Shown: piece after piece, positions 23,291 through 34,255 of the stretch
Position numbering within the stretch: the first letter of the stretch is position 1
Layout of the letters: each line of letters opens with the position of its first letter
NCBI GenBank assembly: GCA_026770025.1
Contig: JAMXDE010000026.1
Coordinates: 310,001-374,000 of the forward strand
Origin: Craspedostauros australis
Lineage: Eukaryota > Bacillariophyta > Bacillariophyceae > Mastogloiales > Achnanthaceae
Reading direction: 5' to 3'
Length of the DNA stretch: 64,000 nucleotides
Notes under the pieces: generated by a model
What the model was told of the DNA's origin: nothing
Seen by the model: only the letters and a program-made list of their open reading frames with translations
The model's database searches: none
Position numbers and translations under genes: made by a program

Positions 23291-24803
23291 TTAGCTGAGG
23301 CCTGGGAAGTTGTCGGTGATGATGTTGTGGTTGTATGGTCCCATGTAGTCACCGGCGTATGCTGGGATGATTCCCTTCAAGGCTGGGACGGCACCCTCGG
23401 CCTTGGACTCGGAGAGGAATCCGAAGATGCCGAGCATGGCAAGGCGTCCGTTGTTGATCTCCTTGACGAGACCGGAGGCCTTGGCTTCCTCGGAGCGGTT
23501 CTTCGACCAGCCGAATGGGTCGTAGAGGTTGAGGGCGCCTCCTGGGATGTAGTTGGCATCGAAGGCTGGGAACTCACCTGGCTTTCCACCGGCCATGTAG
23601 TGCTTGTCCGACTTCAGCTCACGCCACTGTATTCGCGTTCGTGAGAATATACGTTGCGATTGAACATGACCCCGTAAGCACAGAATACAGTGTCACCATC
23701 CACCCAGTTCAACACGAAGGAGAAAGAGCCAATTGTGAATCCCAATGCGTTACATCCCGAGTTGAACGAGTGACGCAATTGTGGTTGCAACAAGGTGTAG
23801 CGTAGTGTATGGTGTTGATTTGCATTGGTGCCCATTGATTTCCAACAGAGCAGTTTGGAACAGTTGAATCGAATATGAGGATTGAATTTGATGTGTGAGA
23901 TGGGAGATGCGTAATGCATGGCAGGTGCTGCAACAAGGGATTCACTCCGATGAAATCAACGTCAAACGCCAAACGCCGGATGACTGATCAATTTGAACCA
24001 GCCAAAGTACAGCAAACCAAACCACAGGTCGAGCAAACCAAACCCGATAGGATGCACTTACGACCTCGAGGAAACCGATGAAGGTGATGATCTGGTACTT
24101 GGCAGCGTCAGAGATGGAGTCCCAGGCCTCTGGCGCGCTGCTGACGGTTGGGAATGGAGTTCCGTCCATCTGCATGGCCCATGGGAAGGTGATTCCGTTG
24201 GCGTGCACGATGTATCCAACGAAGGCTGCCATGGCAATGCGTCCATGCTGTGAAGGTCAGAAATAAAGCGTGTAGATCATGTCGGGATGGGATGGGCACG
24301 ATTGGTTACGGTGGGTGAGCAGAGCAACGGATGAAGTGAGAGTTTGTGCTGCGATATACTACAACGCAATGCACTTGTGGCAGATGCAGTAATTCACGAT
24401 ACAACCAATGATCATGGCTGGCAAATCCCCTCATCTCCACACAAATGAAGCAATGACTAAATACGTGAAAATGACCACAACCGATAACCCGACAGATGAC
24501 ACGACATGAAGCAGCAGCAATAGAAGCAACTGGAGTAGAGCGGAGGAGGTCCGATACAAACGAACGCACCTTGATCTCAGACTCGCGAAGGAATCCGATG
24601 GTGGCCTCGCTGCTGGTACCCCAGAAGTTCTGCTCCGCAAGTCCGAGCGGATCGAAGAAGCCGAGGATCGGGTTGCACTTCTTGGCGAGGACGGCGAGGT
24701 CCTCCGCGGTCTCCTGGACGGCGACGGAGGTGCGGGCCTGCTTGGCGGCTGGTGCGAACGCAGCGGCGGAGGCGACGAGGGAGGCGAGAACGGCGGTCTT
24801 CAT
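23291..24803 (-). CDS. Fucoxanthin-chlorophyll a/c light-harvesting protein, plastid precursor
   Basis: Predicted three-exon gene, complement of 23291-23626, 24062-24247 and 24570-24803, giving 251 residues. Donors are AAG|GTGCGT and GTC|GTAAGT, acceptors cacag and acag, all in phase 0. The N-terminus is a hydrophobic signal followed by AAAFAPAAK, the ASAFAP-type site that routes proteins into the complex plastids of stramenopiles and relatives. Helix 1 carries the chlorophyll-binding Glu..His-Gly-Arg motif (ESEIKHGRIAM, residues about 73-84), helix 2 spans about 125-140 and helix 3 carries EINNGRLAMLGIFGF (196-210). A conserved DPFG segment precedes helix 3. The protein binds fucoxanthin and chlorophylls a/c in thylakoid antenna complexes. 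Intron 1 (322 bp) falls inside the helix-1 pigment motif; intron 2 is 435 bp. Confidence 0.93.
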
Positions 24804-26174
24804 GGTGGTCGTTGGGTGGGGTGTTTTGCTGAGGGGCTGGTGTTGGTTTTATCCTCCTTCGTTCAGCGGGTCGGGGTGCCTGAGGACGCAGGATACCTTC
24901 TCGTCGTTCGCCCATTGTCGCCGTCTTCCTCCTTGCTTCCTCATCCCTTCGTGCAGTTCGCAGCGGTACGACTACGTGCGCTTCTCGTGGTGTTCCGCCA
25001 AAGCCTCCGCAAAGATCGGCGCAAACCAACTTCAAGATCCAGCCGTGGTTTTTCTTCCTGCTTGTTTAGTCAACTTAGTCAAAGAGTACATCCAGTCACG
25101 ATCACAACAATTACATTCGTGATTTGGAGCACATCGCAAACGTGTGTCGAGTTCTCATACACGGTTGAAGAGGTCTTTCGTTCGATGCCAGACGGTCGTG
25201 ATTCTCTTGTCCGTTGAAAGTCACAATGACGTCATGAATCGGAGTCTGCTTTGGAACTTCAGCCGTTGCTCGCCGAGGTCGCTTCCGTGTTCGCTTCGTT
25301 CGTGGTGGGCTGTTGTTGTGTTGGTGTCAAGCAAATGCGCTGGCGACTGTGGAGAAAGCTCGTATTCGCGCAGAGCGCACGTTGTGTCCACTTCCCAAGG
25401 TGGGTGCGAACATCTATGCTAGCGTCAGCAATGACCTGGCTCAGCTAGTGACTGGAAATTCATAACCGAAATCCATCGATAGAGTCTTCTTGAGGGTTTG
25501 TTATCATAAGCCTTTGATACGTTGTGGAAGGCCCTGGAAGGTTCCATTGGTTGAAGTACATGACCTTCGCTCCCGTTTTACTCGAGTCAGGAGTCCGCGA
25601 ACACAATCGAATTAGGCACAAACGCAAAAAGGCAGGCAAAAACGGTCCGACCACCACGCACGCCAACGAAAAGCCCGTAGCGTGCACGGCGTCGTGTTCT
25701 CGTCAAACTGTTCTGACGTGAAAATAACCGCCCACTCAACGCGCTTCTCCCGTGTTGGAGGAAAGCAGGGTCGCATTCGTGCACAGTTTTCTGTGCGATC
25801 CCGAACACGCACCACACACACGAACGATTCGAACAAACCACCACTTGCCACCACGCAGGGCGCTTGCTGCTTTGCCTGTCACCAACCTGGCGATTCTGCT
25901 TGATCGTGTCAACGCCTCCTCGTTTGCGTGCCACCACACCAGTTCGCAACGCTCCAGATCGCATCCGTCCATCCATCTGTTCATCTGTTCATCTGTTCAT
26001 CTGTTCATCCATCCATTCGTCATAAAATCCAAAGACACGAAGCAAAAGAAGAAGCCATCATCCCCAACCAGCCATCACCAGCCATCATCAGCCATCACCA
26101 GCCATCAGTCACAACACCGTACAATCTCATATATAATAGCTACTGTTACTTTATACTAACAGAATTGAACAACC
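24804..26174. other. Divergent promoter region
   Basis: 1.4 kb between the light-harvesting gene (-) and the first PIQLGW-family paralogue (+), so it holds both promoters. A catctgtt simple repeat lies at 25974. Short open frames on both strands lack family resemblance. Confidence 0.5.
25974..26005. repeat. 8-bp tandem repeat (catctgtt)4
   Basis: Four perfect copies upstream of the first paralogue of the unknown family, flanked by catcc repeats. Confidence 0.85.
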
Positions 26175-27017
26175 ATGATGCTCACCCAAAACACCCTCGA
26201 ACAGCAGCAAGAACAGCAGATCCAGAGCAGGATTGAGCCTCAGATGCTCGATGAAGCCAAGGATCAGCAGCAGCACAGCATCGCCATTGTTCCTGGCTCT
26301 GCCTCCGCCTCTGTGGATGCCAGCGTCGGCGATAGTGATGCCAATGCTGCTGGCTCCTCACCCACCAACGATCTGGCAGCCACATCCATCGACTGCCTGT
26401 CGCAATCCAGCGACAGCGTCACCGACTGCTCGACTTCCATGGCCGCCATGGCCCAAGATGAGACGCAGCCCATCGTCGGCGACCGCTGCGTCCAATTCGG
26501 TTCCGTGGATGTCCACGTTCACCCCATCACACTGGCATTGCCGCCAGCCATGCCCATCCTCGGCGCCCCCATCCAGCTGGGTTGGAACCGCACGGAGACC
26601 TACACCGTCACGGTCGATGAATACGAATCCCAGCACCGGCACAACCACGCCACGGACTTCCACCAGCTGCGCATATCATCCTCCGTCCGCGAGAACTGGC
26701 TCAAGTTCGCTGGCTACAGCCGCGTGCAGATAGAGTTCGTGCGCAATCTGTCCTCCAAGGAGTGCACCAACTCGGCCAGCAGCATCTCCAACAAGGCGCT
26801 CATGGACAAGATCTACGGCGCCGACAAGACCAGGCTGATGAAGCAGAAGAGCAAGGCTGCCAAGAAGATGAACGACAAGGACAACAAGCAGAAGAAGGCA
26901 CCCGGCAAGCGTTTCGCGAAGTGGATCAGTAAGAGGGTCCTGTCATCATCCAAGAAGGATTCCAAAGCGACAACGCCTGTCGCGCAACAGCAGAAGCAGC
27001 AGCAGCAGAAACAGTGA
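26175..27017 (+). CDS. Conserved diatom protein of unknown function, 'VQF...PIQLGW...DEYE' family, copy 1
   Basis: 280-residue single-exon protein. The central block (residues about 103-200) contains RCVQFGSVDVHVHPI, a PPAMP--GAPIQLGW segment, VTVDEYES, and a helical stretch with SVRENWLK-AGYSR-QIEFVRNL. This block belongs to a family that I recognise as recurrent in diatoms (VxFxxVxV...GxPxxLxW...EYE) and that has no known function. The N-terminal 95 residues are Gln/Ser/Ala-rich. The C-terminal 80 residues are strongly basic, Lys/Gln-rich and end in polyglutamine, suggesting nucleic acid binding or a nuclear location, by inference only. A tandem paralogue lies at 28847. The start is the first ATG; both copies begin MMLT. 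Confidence 0.75.
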   Translation: MMLTQNTLEQQQEQQIQSRIEPQMLDEAKDQQQHSIAIVPGSASASVDASVGDSDANAAGSSPTNDLAATSIDCLSQSSDSVTDCSTSMAAMAQDETQPIVGDRCVQFGSVDVHVHPITLALPPAMPILGAPIQLGWNRTETYTVTVDEYESQHRHNHATDFHQLRISSSVRENWLKFAGYSRVQIEFVRNLSSKECTNSASSISNKALMDKIYGADKTRLMKQKSKAAKKMNDKDNKQKKAPGKRFAKWISKRVLSSSKKDSKATTPVAQQQKQQQQKQ

Positions 27018-28846
27018 AAGCGAGAGTGTCATCAGTGATCAGTGATCATGACAAACCACATCCAGACCACAACGAAGCAATCATCAATCAATAACAGCAA
27101 TACATATCAGCAATACATATCAGCAATACATAACCACAATTTTGAGCATACACACGCGCACGAATTCACTGCAGTAACATTCGCAAAGCAGATCCAAAAG
27201 GAGCATCAGATAGATCGCGACTCCTTTCCATGCTTTCTCGTTTGTCCATTAACGTCAGACCACCTCCAATGAGCAGTCGGTCGGGACTCACAGCTGTTTC
27301 CATCGGCACGTGAATACAACTTGCACAGAGAGAGAAGAGAGGTTCTGTCTTGTTGGCATCAAGACGTGCACTTTCACTCGCACACAATAGTTCGCAACAC
27401 GCTATCAACCCAATCCATGTTTTTGTCGCTTCGCTGTTCAACAAAAGACATTCCGATTGATCTGTGACGATCCAAAGCAATCTTGCATTGGGTGTGCGTG
27501 TGCGTGGTCGGATGGAAGGCGTAATGATCCACCCGAGCGTGGCACATGAGAACATCACCAACATCGCCGACAATATCATATACAGAAGCCGCTCCGGAGC
27601 AGGATGCGCTGTGTGGACATTCCCCTTGGGTTCTGCGCTACTCGCACAGTCCCATGCTAGCTACGCATTCCTGTCCTGCGCTCCATTCCCTGTCCATTCC
27701 TCATGAATTGCACAGGGCAGACACATATTCACATGGTATTCCGAGCCGTCTCTTTGGTTGGCGCAAAGCCAATGCCAATGTCGAGGCTGGAAACACATTG
27801 CCACTTGCGTTGCTACATGCGTTGCTACTTGCATCGCTACATGCGTTGTTCATCAACTCTGTTCGTACGTATGATGATGCTGGAGCATGCCACATCCGCC
27901 AAGGATGATGAACTTTGAAGCCGCTTCGGCAGGTCACCGATGCAAGTACGGTTCAGGTTGGCGGAGTGTTTAAAGATACGTCCTCTGTGTCTCTCGATCA
28001 TCGCTGCACGAGGTCCAGTTCGAAGAGTGGTTCTGTCCATATCAAACAGACAGACAATATTGAAAAACAGACACAACAATCGCAACTTTCATTGTCGACA
28101 CAAACATACAGACACTCGAAATGATGGAAATGATCCAGTTTCTTGTCAAAATATCCATCATTGTATACAATATGGCAAGACGCAATGTTCCAAGAACCAA
28201 TTCTGTGTGGGTTGTTTTCGCTTCTCGTCGATCTTGATCGGTATTCAAGTTCGGCTTCTTAGGTTCTCAATGCAATGTTGGAACTGAGCTCAGCTTCGCT
28301 CAACACTTGTTGCGGCCAGTTTCTTGTCGAGATATTTATCATGTGTCGACGACAAAGCGGCTAATTGTTTCGATGTCCGACATCGCAGTGACTACCATAC
28401 ATCTCTGTGTGAATGGCAGATGTGTGTTTGGGCACAAGCGAAAAGTGGTTGGTGGCGTTGTTCTTGGGTGTTGTGTGTGCGAGTGAATTCAAGCGAACAG
28501 TACCAGCAAAGCACTTTGAGTGTACCATCATTCCCAATGTCAGTATGTCGCAGCATCCCGAGTGACACACGAGACACAGTTCGCTGCTGTGGTTGCCTGG
28601 AAGTTCGTCATCGCTAGCTGCAACACGGAAGCGGAGGATCATGATCTTGGAATCGAACCAATTACTTGTTGGTTGCTCGTGTTCGCGACCTGATGGTGAG
28701 AGGTGTCACCCAAGAGTACCATGTCATCACTTCAATCTGGAGCTCTTCCACTTGGGTCTGCAATCTTCCATAAAATCACAACCAACCGATCCACGATCAA
28801 TAACCTCGTCACACGCTAATAGAACGCGTAACATACTCTCATCACC
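27018..28846. other. Spacer between the two tandem paralogues
   Basis: 1.8 kb with no supported gene. It contains three partial copies of cagcaatacatat near 27100 and a 27-bp imperfect repeat at 28135-28161 and 28316-28342. It presumably includes the 3' end of copy 1 and the promoter of copy 2. Confidence 0.5.
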
Positions 28847-29620
28847 ATGATGCTCACAGAGACCAACAGTAAGAACCACCTGCCAAAGGAGCAGAACAAG
28901 CAGCAGCCATATACCAACGCTGAGACGATGGACAAGCTCCAGATCAGCACAGCGACGAAGACAGAACCTGACAGATCATCGGTCAGCACGGCAACCACCG
29001 TATCCACCGATCCGCTGTCGGCTTCCGAGAGATCCATCGCTTCGCTCAACATGGAGGACACAGAGAACGACGTGGAGGACGCCGTCGTGCACCACGACGC
29101 GGACAAGAGCCGCCGCGTTCAGTTCGGTTGCGTTCACGTGCACACGCATCCCATCGTGATGGGCCTGCCGCCCGCCATGCCCATGATCGGAGCTCCCATC
29201 CAGCTGGGTTGGACGAAGCAGGAGTCCATGTCCGTCACGATCGATGAGTACGAGACGGACCACCGCCACAACCACGCAACCGAGTTCAAGGCCTTGCGCA
29301 TCGCCTCATCCGTCCGCGAGAACTGGCTCAAGAACGCCGGGTACAGCCGCATGCAGATCGAGTACGTGCGCAATCTGGCCTCCGACGAGAGTGCTGACAA
29401 GTCCTTCGAAAAGCTCGGCGCCGCTCTGCTCAATCAGATCTACACCAAGAAGGGGAAGAAGTCCAAGAAGTCCAGCAAGACCAAGTCACGCTCTGGCAAG
29501 GCATCGCGCAGTCTCAGCCCGCCAAGACGCCTCGTCAACTGGGTCGGCAAGCGCATGGCTGGATCCAAGCAGCCGCAGCTGCCGACGATGGCTCCCTTGG
29601 ATGATAGCGCCTCACTGTGA
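28847..29620 (+). CDS. Conserved diatom protein of unknown function, 'VQF...PIQLGW...DEYE' family, copy 2
   Basis: 257-residue single-exon paralogue of the protein at 26175-27017. The conserved block (residues about 88-187) has RVQFGCVHVHTHPI, PPAMPMIGAPIQLGW, VTIDEYE, RHNHATEF, and SVRENWLKNAGYSRMQIEYVRNL. Outside this block the two copies differ almost completely, apart from the shared MMLT start and a basic C-terminal tail (Lys/Ser/Arg-rich, with RLVNWVGKRM aligning to RFAKWISKRV of copy 1). This is consistent with an older tandem duplication under constraint on the core. Function is unknown. A possible polyadenylation signal aataaa lies at 29853. Confidence 0.75.
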   Translation: MMLTETNSKNHLPKEQNKQQPYTNAETMDKLQISTATKTEPDRSSVSTATTVSTDPLSASERSIASLNMEDTENDVEDAVVHHDADKSRRVQFGCVHVHTHPIVMGLPPAMPMIGAPIQLGWTKQESMSVTIDEYETDHRHNHATEFKALRIASSVRENWLKNAGYSRMQIEYVRNLASDESADKSFEKLGAALLNQIYTKKGKKSKKSSKTKSRSGKASRSLSPPRRLVNWVGKRMAGSKQPQLPTMAPLDDSASL

Positions 29621-30606
29621 GGTAGTCATCATAAGAGAGCAGGCTTGGGCAAGGCTGTTCGCTTCGAAACAGCTCTTGCCTTGGAACGATGCTGGACCCA
29701 CTTTTGAAAGAAGCTTTCGTGCCGAGATACGGATCGTGCCGTCAACTCCACCGCCACAATCACGGAACCTCCATGCGCTTACATCCGCTGGATCGCACGA
29801 TCTATTACACATCATACCGCTATCATGATGGAACGGCATGCGAGCAGAGAGCAATAAATTGCTCTTGTGCAAAGACGATGCCATCATCCTGGAGGAAAAA
29901 CGCACGAAACATACAGCACGAATAGATGATAAACATTTTTGACACTCACGCTTTCCTTGTGGTTGTCACTTGTGTATGCAGGCATGATGCGACATGGTGA
30001 CACGGTCAATTGTCATGATGCCTTCATCGAACGTTGAAGAGGGGAACAGATGTGACCTGTCGAGGAGTGACACAGAATCCCTGCCGCGGAGAGGTTGGAG
30101 ATGCAGCCAGACCGTCTGTCCGTGAGAGTACGATCTGCGATCTAGAGTACTCAACGATCTATGCACACTTCCACCTAGTGTTACTCGGGCAGCTAGTCAT
30201 AGCACTGGGCGAGCAGCACACAGCACAGGGCAGCCAGGAGATAGTTCTTCAATCGGCATTGCAGTGCGCAATGCAATGCCGCAGCGCAGATGATGCCGCC
30301 AACGCAAGCAGAACAGAAAGAGAGCAGATCCATCGATTGTTCATCCGTGTTTTCATGTGTCGGACTGTGTGCTTGGCTATATTGTGACACAGCACCATGC
30401 TCTAATGTAATGATGGAGTATTCTCTCCTGCGTTGAGAGAAGCGCATGCACACCATTGCTGCGCTCTGCTGCACTGCCATGCGCCGAGCAGATCCGACAA
30501 TCCAAAACTCTGTCTTCCATAGCGACGTTCTCGCTCAACCATCTCTCTCACTCTTGCTTTCTGCGCACAAGCATGAACCACGCTCCATGCACACTGGTAG
30601 ACAGCC
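29621..30606. other. Convergent intergenic region
   Basis: Sequence between PIQLGW copy 2 (+) and the cyclin gene (-). An aataaa near 29853, flanked by short inverted bases (gagcaataaattgctc), may be the polyadenylation site of copy 2. No further gene is supported. Confidence 0.5.
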
Positions 30607-31662
30607 TCACTGCTTCGCTCCACTGGTGCTGCCGCCACCGTTACGAACGGAGACGGGACTTGCCTCCGTGGATGATATGGAAACATCCGGCGATGCCGCC
30701 TTGAGACGACGACGCACCGGCGGGTTGGGACTGAGGGGACCCTCGTCATCCGAAACCTCGTGATGGTGCTGATGCTTCTGCTGCGCCGCCTGCACTTCCT
30801 GCGCCTCTATGGCCCGGTCGAACTGCTTGGAAGTGTCGTCGTTGAGGAGGCTGGTCATGAGCGTGCTGAGGCGCCACTGCACCGCCTCCACCTGCTCGAT
30901 GTCGAGGTCGGCGATCTTGCAGACGTTCTTGGTGAACTTCTGGATGGCCCTGGGCGGCAGCAGCGCGGAATCCATGCCCTCCATGGCGTTGAGCAGGGCC
31001 GCCATGCCCACCACGGAGGGCTTGAGCTTGACGAAGGCGTGGTCGGCCACGGCCAGCTCGGTCTGGTAGCGCGCGTAGTCGAAGACGGCGACCGTGACGC
31101 ACTCGTGGACGGTGTCGGGCAGGTACATGAGGTAGTTCTGCACGAAGGATAGCGTGGTGGGGCCGCTGACCCTCCACACGAGGGCCTCTAATATCTTCTT
31201 CTCCATGTTGGCGAACTCCATCTCCGTGTAGCAGCCGCGGCTGAGGTCGGCCAGCAGCGACGTCTCCATCTCCAGGGGCTCGTGCAGCTTGATGGCGATG
31301 TAGAGGCAGGTCATGGCCACGAGCTGGTACTCCTTGCGGTCGCTGAGCGCGTGCTTGCCCAGGTCCGAGCACAGGTACCTGTCCAGGTAGGACATGCCGA
31401 TGCCCACCGTCTCGCGGCGGAACTTGCAGAAGTCCACCACCTGGTAGCACCATTCGCACATCTTCACGCGGCAGTCCTCGTCCACGGGCTTGGCCGCCTT
31501 CTTGCGCATGGAGGCGTTCACGATCAGGTAGTCGAAGCACTTGTACTCGTGGCTCTCCTGGTGCATCATGGTGTGCAGCCGATCCGGGATGTCGCGCAGC
31601 TCATGCCATGGCAGCAAGGGCTTCTCCAGGTCTGCGGCGGTTAGATTCAGTGCGCGTGGCAT
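30607..31662 (-). CDS. Cyclin of the diatom-type (dsCYC-like), D-type-related
   Basis: 351-residue single-exon protein. Residues about 40-190 form a cyclin box with RVKMCEWCYQVVDFCKFRRETVGIGMSYLDRYL-type sequence, followed by YQLVAMTCLYIAIKLHE and a helix ending in LEALVWRV. A cyclin C-terminal fold follows (residues about 190-290). The M-HQESHEYKCFDYL segment ahead of the box is typical of the expanded diatom cyclins that link cell cycle entry to nutrients and light. It would bind and activate a cyclin-dependent kinase in the nucleus. The C-terminal 80 residues are low complexity with Ser-Pro sites, possible phosphorylation targets. It is divergently arranged with the BRD8-like gene, 604 bp away. 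Confidence 0.85.
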   Translation of the reverse strand: MPRALNLTAADLEKPLLPWHELRDIPDRLHTMMHQESHEYKCFDYLIVNASMRKKAAKPVDEDCRVKMCEWCYQVVDFCKFRRETVGIGMSYLDRYLCSDLGKHALSDRKEYQLVAMTCLYIAIKLHEPLEMETSLLADLSRGCYTEMEFANMEKKILEALVWRVSGPTTLSFVQNYLMYLPDTVHECVTVAVFDYARYQTELAVADHAFVKLKPSVVGMAALLNAMEGMDSALLPPRAIQKFTKNVCKIADLDIEQVEAVQWRLSTLMTSLLNDDTSKQFDRAIEAQEVQAAQQKHQHHHEVSDDEGPLSPNPPVRRRLKAASPDVSISSTEASPVSVRNGGGSTSGAKQ

Positions 31663-32266
31663 GTTTCTGTTCTTATGTTGTAATATAATATATTGCGTCT
31701 GTTACAATCTATTGCGTCTGTCAGGGGTCTGTCAGGGGTATAAAGGTGAGTAGAGCAGAGTAGAGTGGAGCACAGAAGAGTGCTGTTGTTGTGGTTGGTT
31801 CTCGCTCTCTTTGCCACAGAACGAAGCGTAGCCCGGAGTGCGGTCCGTTGGTGTTTGCGCGCCATTGTCCCCCCGAATCTTGGTCCAACAACAACCACAC
31901 ACACACACGCAACCACACACACAAACACATCCACCACAAAAGGCCTCCACGGTCATCGTCTCACCATCAACAACCGCCAAGAGTTATCGTCCTTTCACAT
32001 CTCCGTCACAAAGAACCCTCACCGTCGCAAGAAGTCACAAATCTCCGACCAAAACCGCGAATGGAATTCACCAATCAAAACGGATGAGAACGATTATCCT
32101 GAAGTCATGCTGGTCGATGAGAAACGGACTACAACACAAAGTTCGAGCGAGTCAATCCAGTCATGCTCAACAAACCCCAAATATACTCGATTAGGCCCTT
32201 ACGAAACAACCAAAACAGAAAACCAACACCAAGACGCAACTCCCACCGCACAATCTGAAGTCGACC
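31663..32266. promoter_or_regulatory. Divergent promoter region with a possible TATA box
   Basis: This 604-bp region lies between the cyclin (-) and BRD8-like (+) start codons. A tataaa sequence near 31739, preceded by two copies of ggggtctgtc/caggggt, could be a TATA element for the plus-strand gene. AC-rich low-complexity sequence follows (ccacacacac). A long open frame running through here is out of frame with the BRD8-like protein and is not considered coding. Confidence 0.4.
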
Positions 32267-33720
32267 ATGGCGCCTCCCACAGGTCAAGCCGCCGTTCCCG
32301 TTGCGGGTACGCCGGTGACCATGGCAATTGCGGGGTCTGCTTCCACGCCTTCGGCAGCTGCACCCAAGCAGGCAGCGAATGCCACAGTCAGTCAGACGGC
32401 GGCTGTTGCTGTTACGAGTGCTCATGTGAACACGACATCGAGCAACAACAATGGCAGTGTTGCGAAGGTGACAGCAACAGCGATTCAAGGCGCTGCGCCG
32501 CGGTTGGTGGCTGCACAAGCTCAAGCAGCCTCTGCAACGGCAGCACAGACAACAGCTGCAACAATAGCAACAGCGCAAGTGAATGCATCGCACAAGATAC
32601 AAGCAACAACAGCAAGAACGACACAACCGAAAGATGCCGCCAAAGAGAACGAGATGCCCCAGACGCTGGAAGGCATGATCCTGCCATCGCTGCACCGTCT
32701 CACGCAGGGCATCCCCAACACGGAACTGCGCCTCATCGTCTCCGAGGCCACGAGCTGCGAGCAGGCTCTGCGCGAAGAGCTGCGTCTTTTGGAGAAGGAG
32801 CTGGAACCCAACAACGGGCAACCGCCAAACCCGCTCGTCGACACCATGCTGCAATCCGAATTCACGCCACCCGACCTGCACTCCACCGTCAGCGCCTTGC
32901 TGGGGCGTCTGCGCGAACCGCTGGCCACGCCGTTGCCGCCCAACTCGTCGCTGCCGGCCCATCGTAACAAGCGTCGCCAATCCCAGCAGGCGGCTGGGGA
33001 ACCCAAGAAGAAGAAGGCCAGCACGAAGAGCAACAGCGCAGCCAACGCCACCTTCGCGTCGTTGCTGTTCAATGATGGCGAGTCGCAGGATCCCTTGCAC
33101 GTGCTGCAGGAGCAGTTCCGCGTCACAGACCATCCGCATTATCGCAAGTCTCGTGAAGCGCCCGTGCTTCTGGCCATTTGGAAGAAGATCAACACGCATC
33201 GCACGTCGCTGGTCTTTCGGCGTCCCGTGTCGAGCAAGGTAAGATGGGTGGTCAATAACGGTGTGAACGTGGTGTGGTGTCAACACTGTACAGTATGACA
33301 CTGCGCTGGTGTTTCTTCTCTCATTCTCCAGCGCTCATTCCTTCCATCTCTCTTGCTGCCTTCACGTTCACTGCTCCTGCTGTCTTCTCGCACTCATTGC
33401 TATTATGTTTCATTAATTTCCAATACTCCCTCCACTGTGGCACCATCGCCGTGCCAACCAACCAGGACGCGCCCGGATACGACCAACGCATCCTCTTCCC
33501 CATAGATCTGTCCTTGGTCCGAAAGATGATCACATCCAGGGTCGTCTCTAGCTTTGCAGATCTGCACATTCGCATCGGCATGATCTGCCACAATTGCATG
33601 AAGTACAATGGCAGGGAAAGCGATTACGGTGTCGTCACGAGGGACTTCGAGGCCATGGTGGATGACCTCATACTGCAGGCGGTCTACAACGAGATCAAGA
33701 AGTCGGCAGCCAAGTCATAG
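32267..33720 (+). CDS. BRD8-like bromodomain protein
   Basis: Predicted two-exon gene, 32267-33238 joined to 33466-33720, giving 408 residues. The donor is AAG|GTAAGA, the acceptor accaaccag and the intron 227 bp in phase 0. The splice joins the two halves of one bromodomain (residues about 298-405). Upstream are I-KKINTHR, F-RPVSSK; downstream are DAPGYDQRI, PIDLSLVRKMI and the acetyl-lysine pocket Asn in KYNGRESDY. The PVS...APGY pattern is characteristic of BRD8, a subunit of the NuA4/TIP60 histone acetyltransferase complex, so a chromatin role in the nucleus is inferred. The first 125 residues are Ala/Thr/Gln-rich. A helical region (residues about 130-215) and a basic KKKK patch follow. 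The start ATG has a strong context (gaccATGg). Confidence 0.85.
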
Positions 33721-34255
33721 ACTACTATAATAGGGACGATTATGATACGCACGATTACGATAGGCATGATCATGGGAGGGAGGGAGAGGATGGTACCATA
33801 CCAACAGAATGGCCAAGCAATGCGGAGAAATTACTCTACTCCACCCTCCCCTGTTTTCGAGTACCAGACTACAAACGTGCAATAGATACATGTGGTACAT
33901 AGTATAATAGAGTCGTAGTATGGAGTAGTATTATAGAGGAGAGGAGATTAGTTTACATCATGAATGATAGTGAATAGTGCGCATCGTATATATGAAGCTG
34001 TGGTGATTGGAGTGGGGGCGCCACCGAGTACCCATGGGCGCATATCATGCGTGGTACCGAGGAGGTTGTCTTCCTTTCCCTTCTCGAGGTCTGTCTCCCC
34101 CTTGGTTTCTGTTGCTTCCACGGCTGTTGCCGCTCGTGACAGAGCAATGCCGGCTGTGTTGTGCCGTGCCTTGTTGAAAGTGTGTTGTTTGAGCAGGAGT
34201 ACCAGCCACCTCCAAGTGGCCGTTGCTCTCTCACAGCTCCACACGCATCCACCGT
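33721..34255. other. Convergent intergenic region
   Basis: Spacer between the 3' ends of the BRD8-like gene (+) and the F-box/armadillo gene (-). Repeated cacgattacgat-like words and ctataatag motifs occur near 33722-33770 and 33900. Nothing coding is recognised. Confidence 0.5.

Noticed and set aside
31765-32967. 400-codon plus-strand open frame overlapping the BRD8-like gene
   Set aside because: It is in another frame than the bromodomain protein, low complexity, and begins in the divergent promoter.
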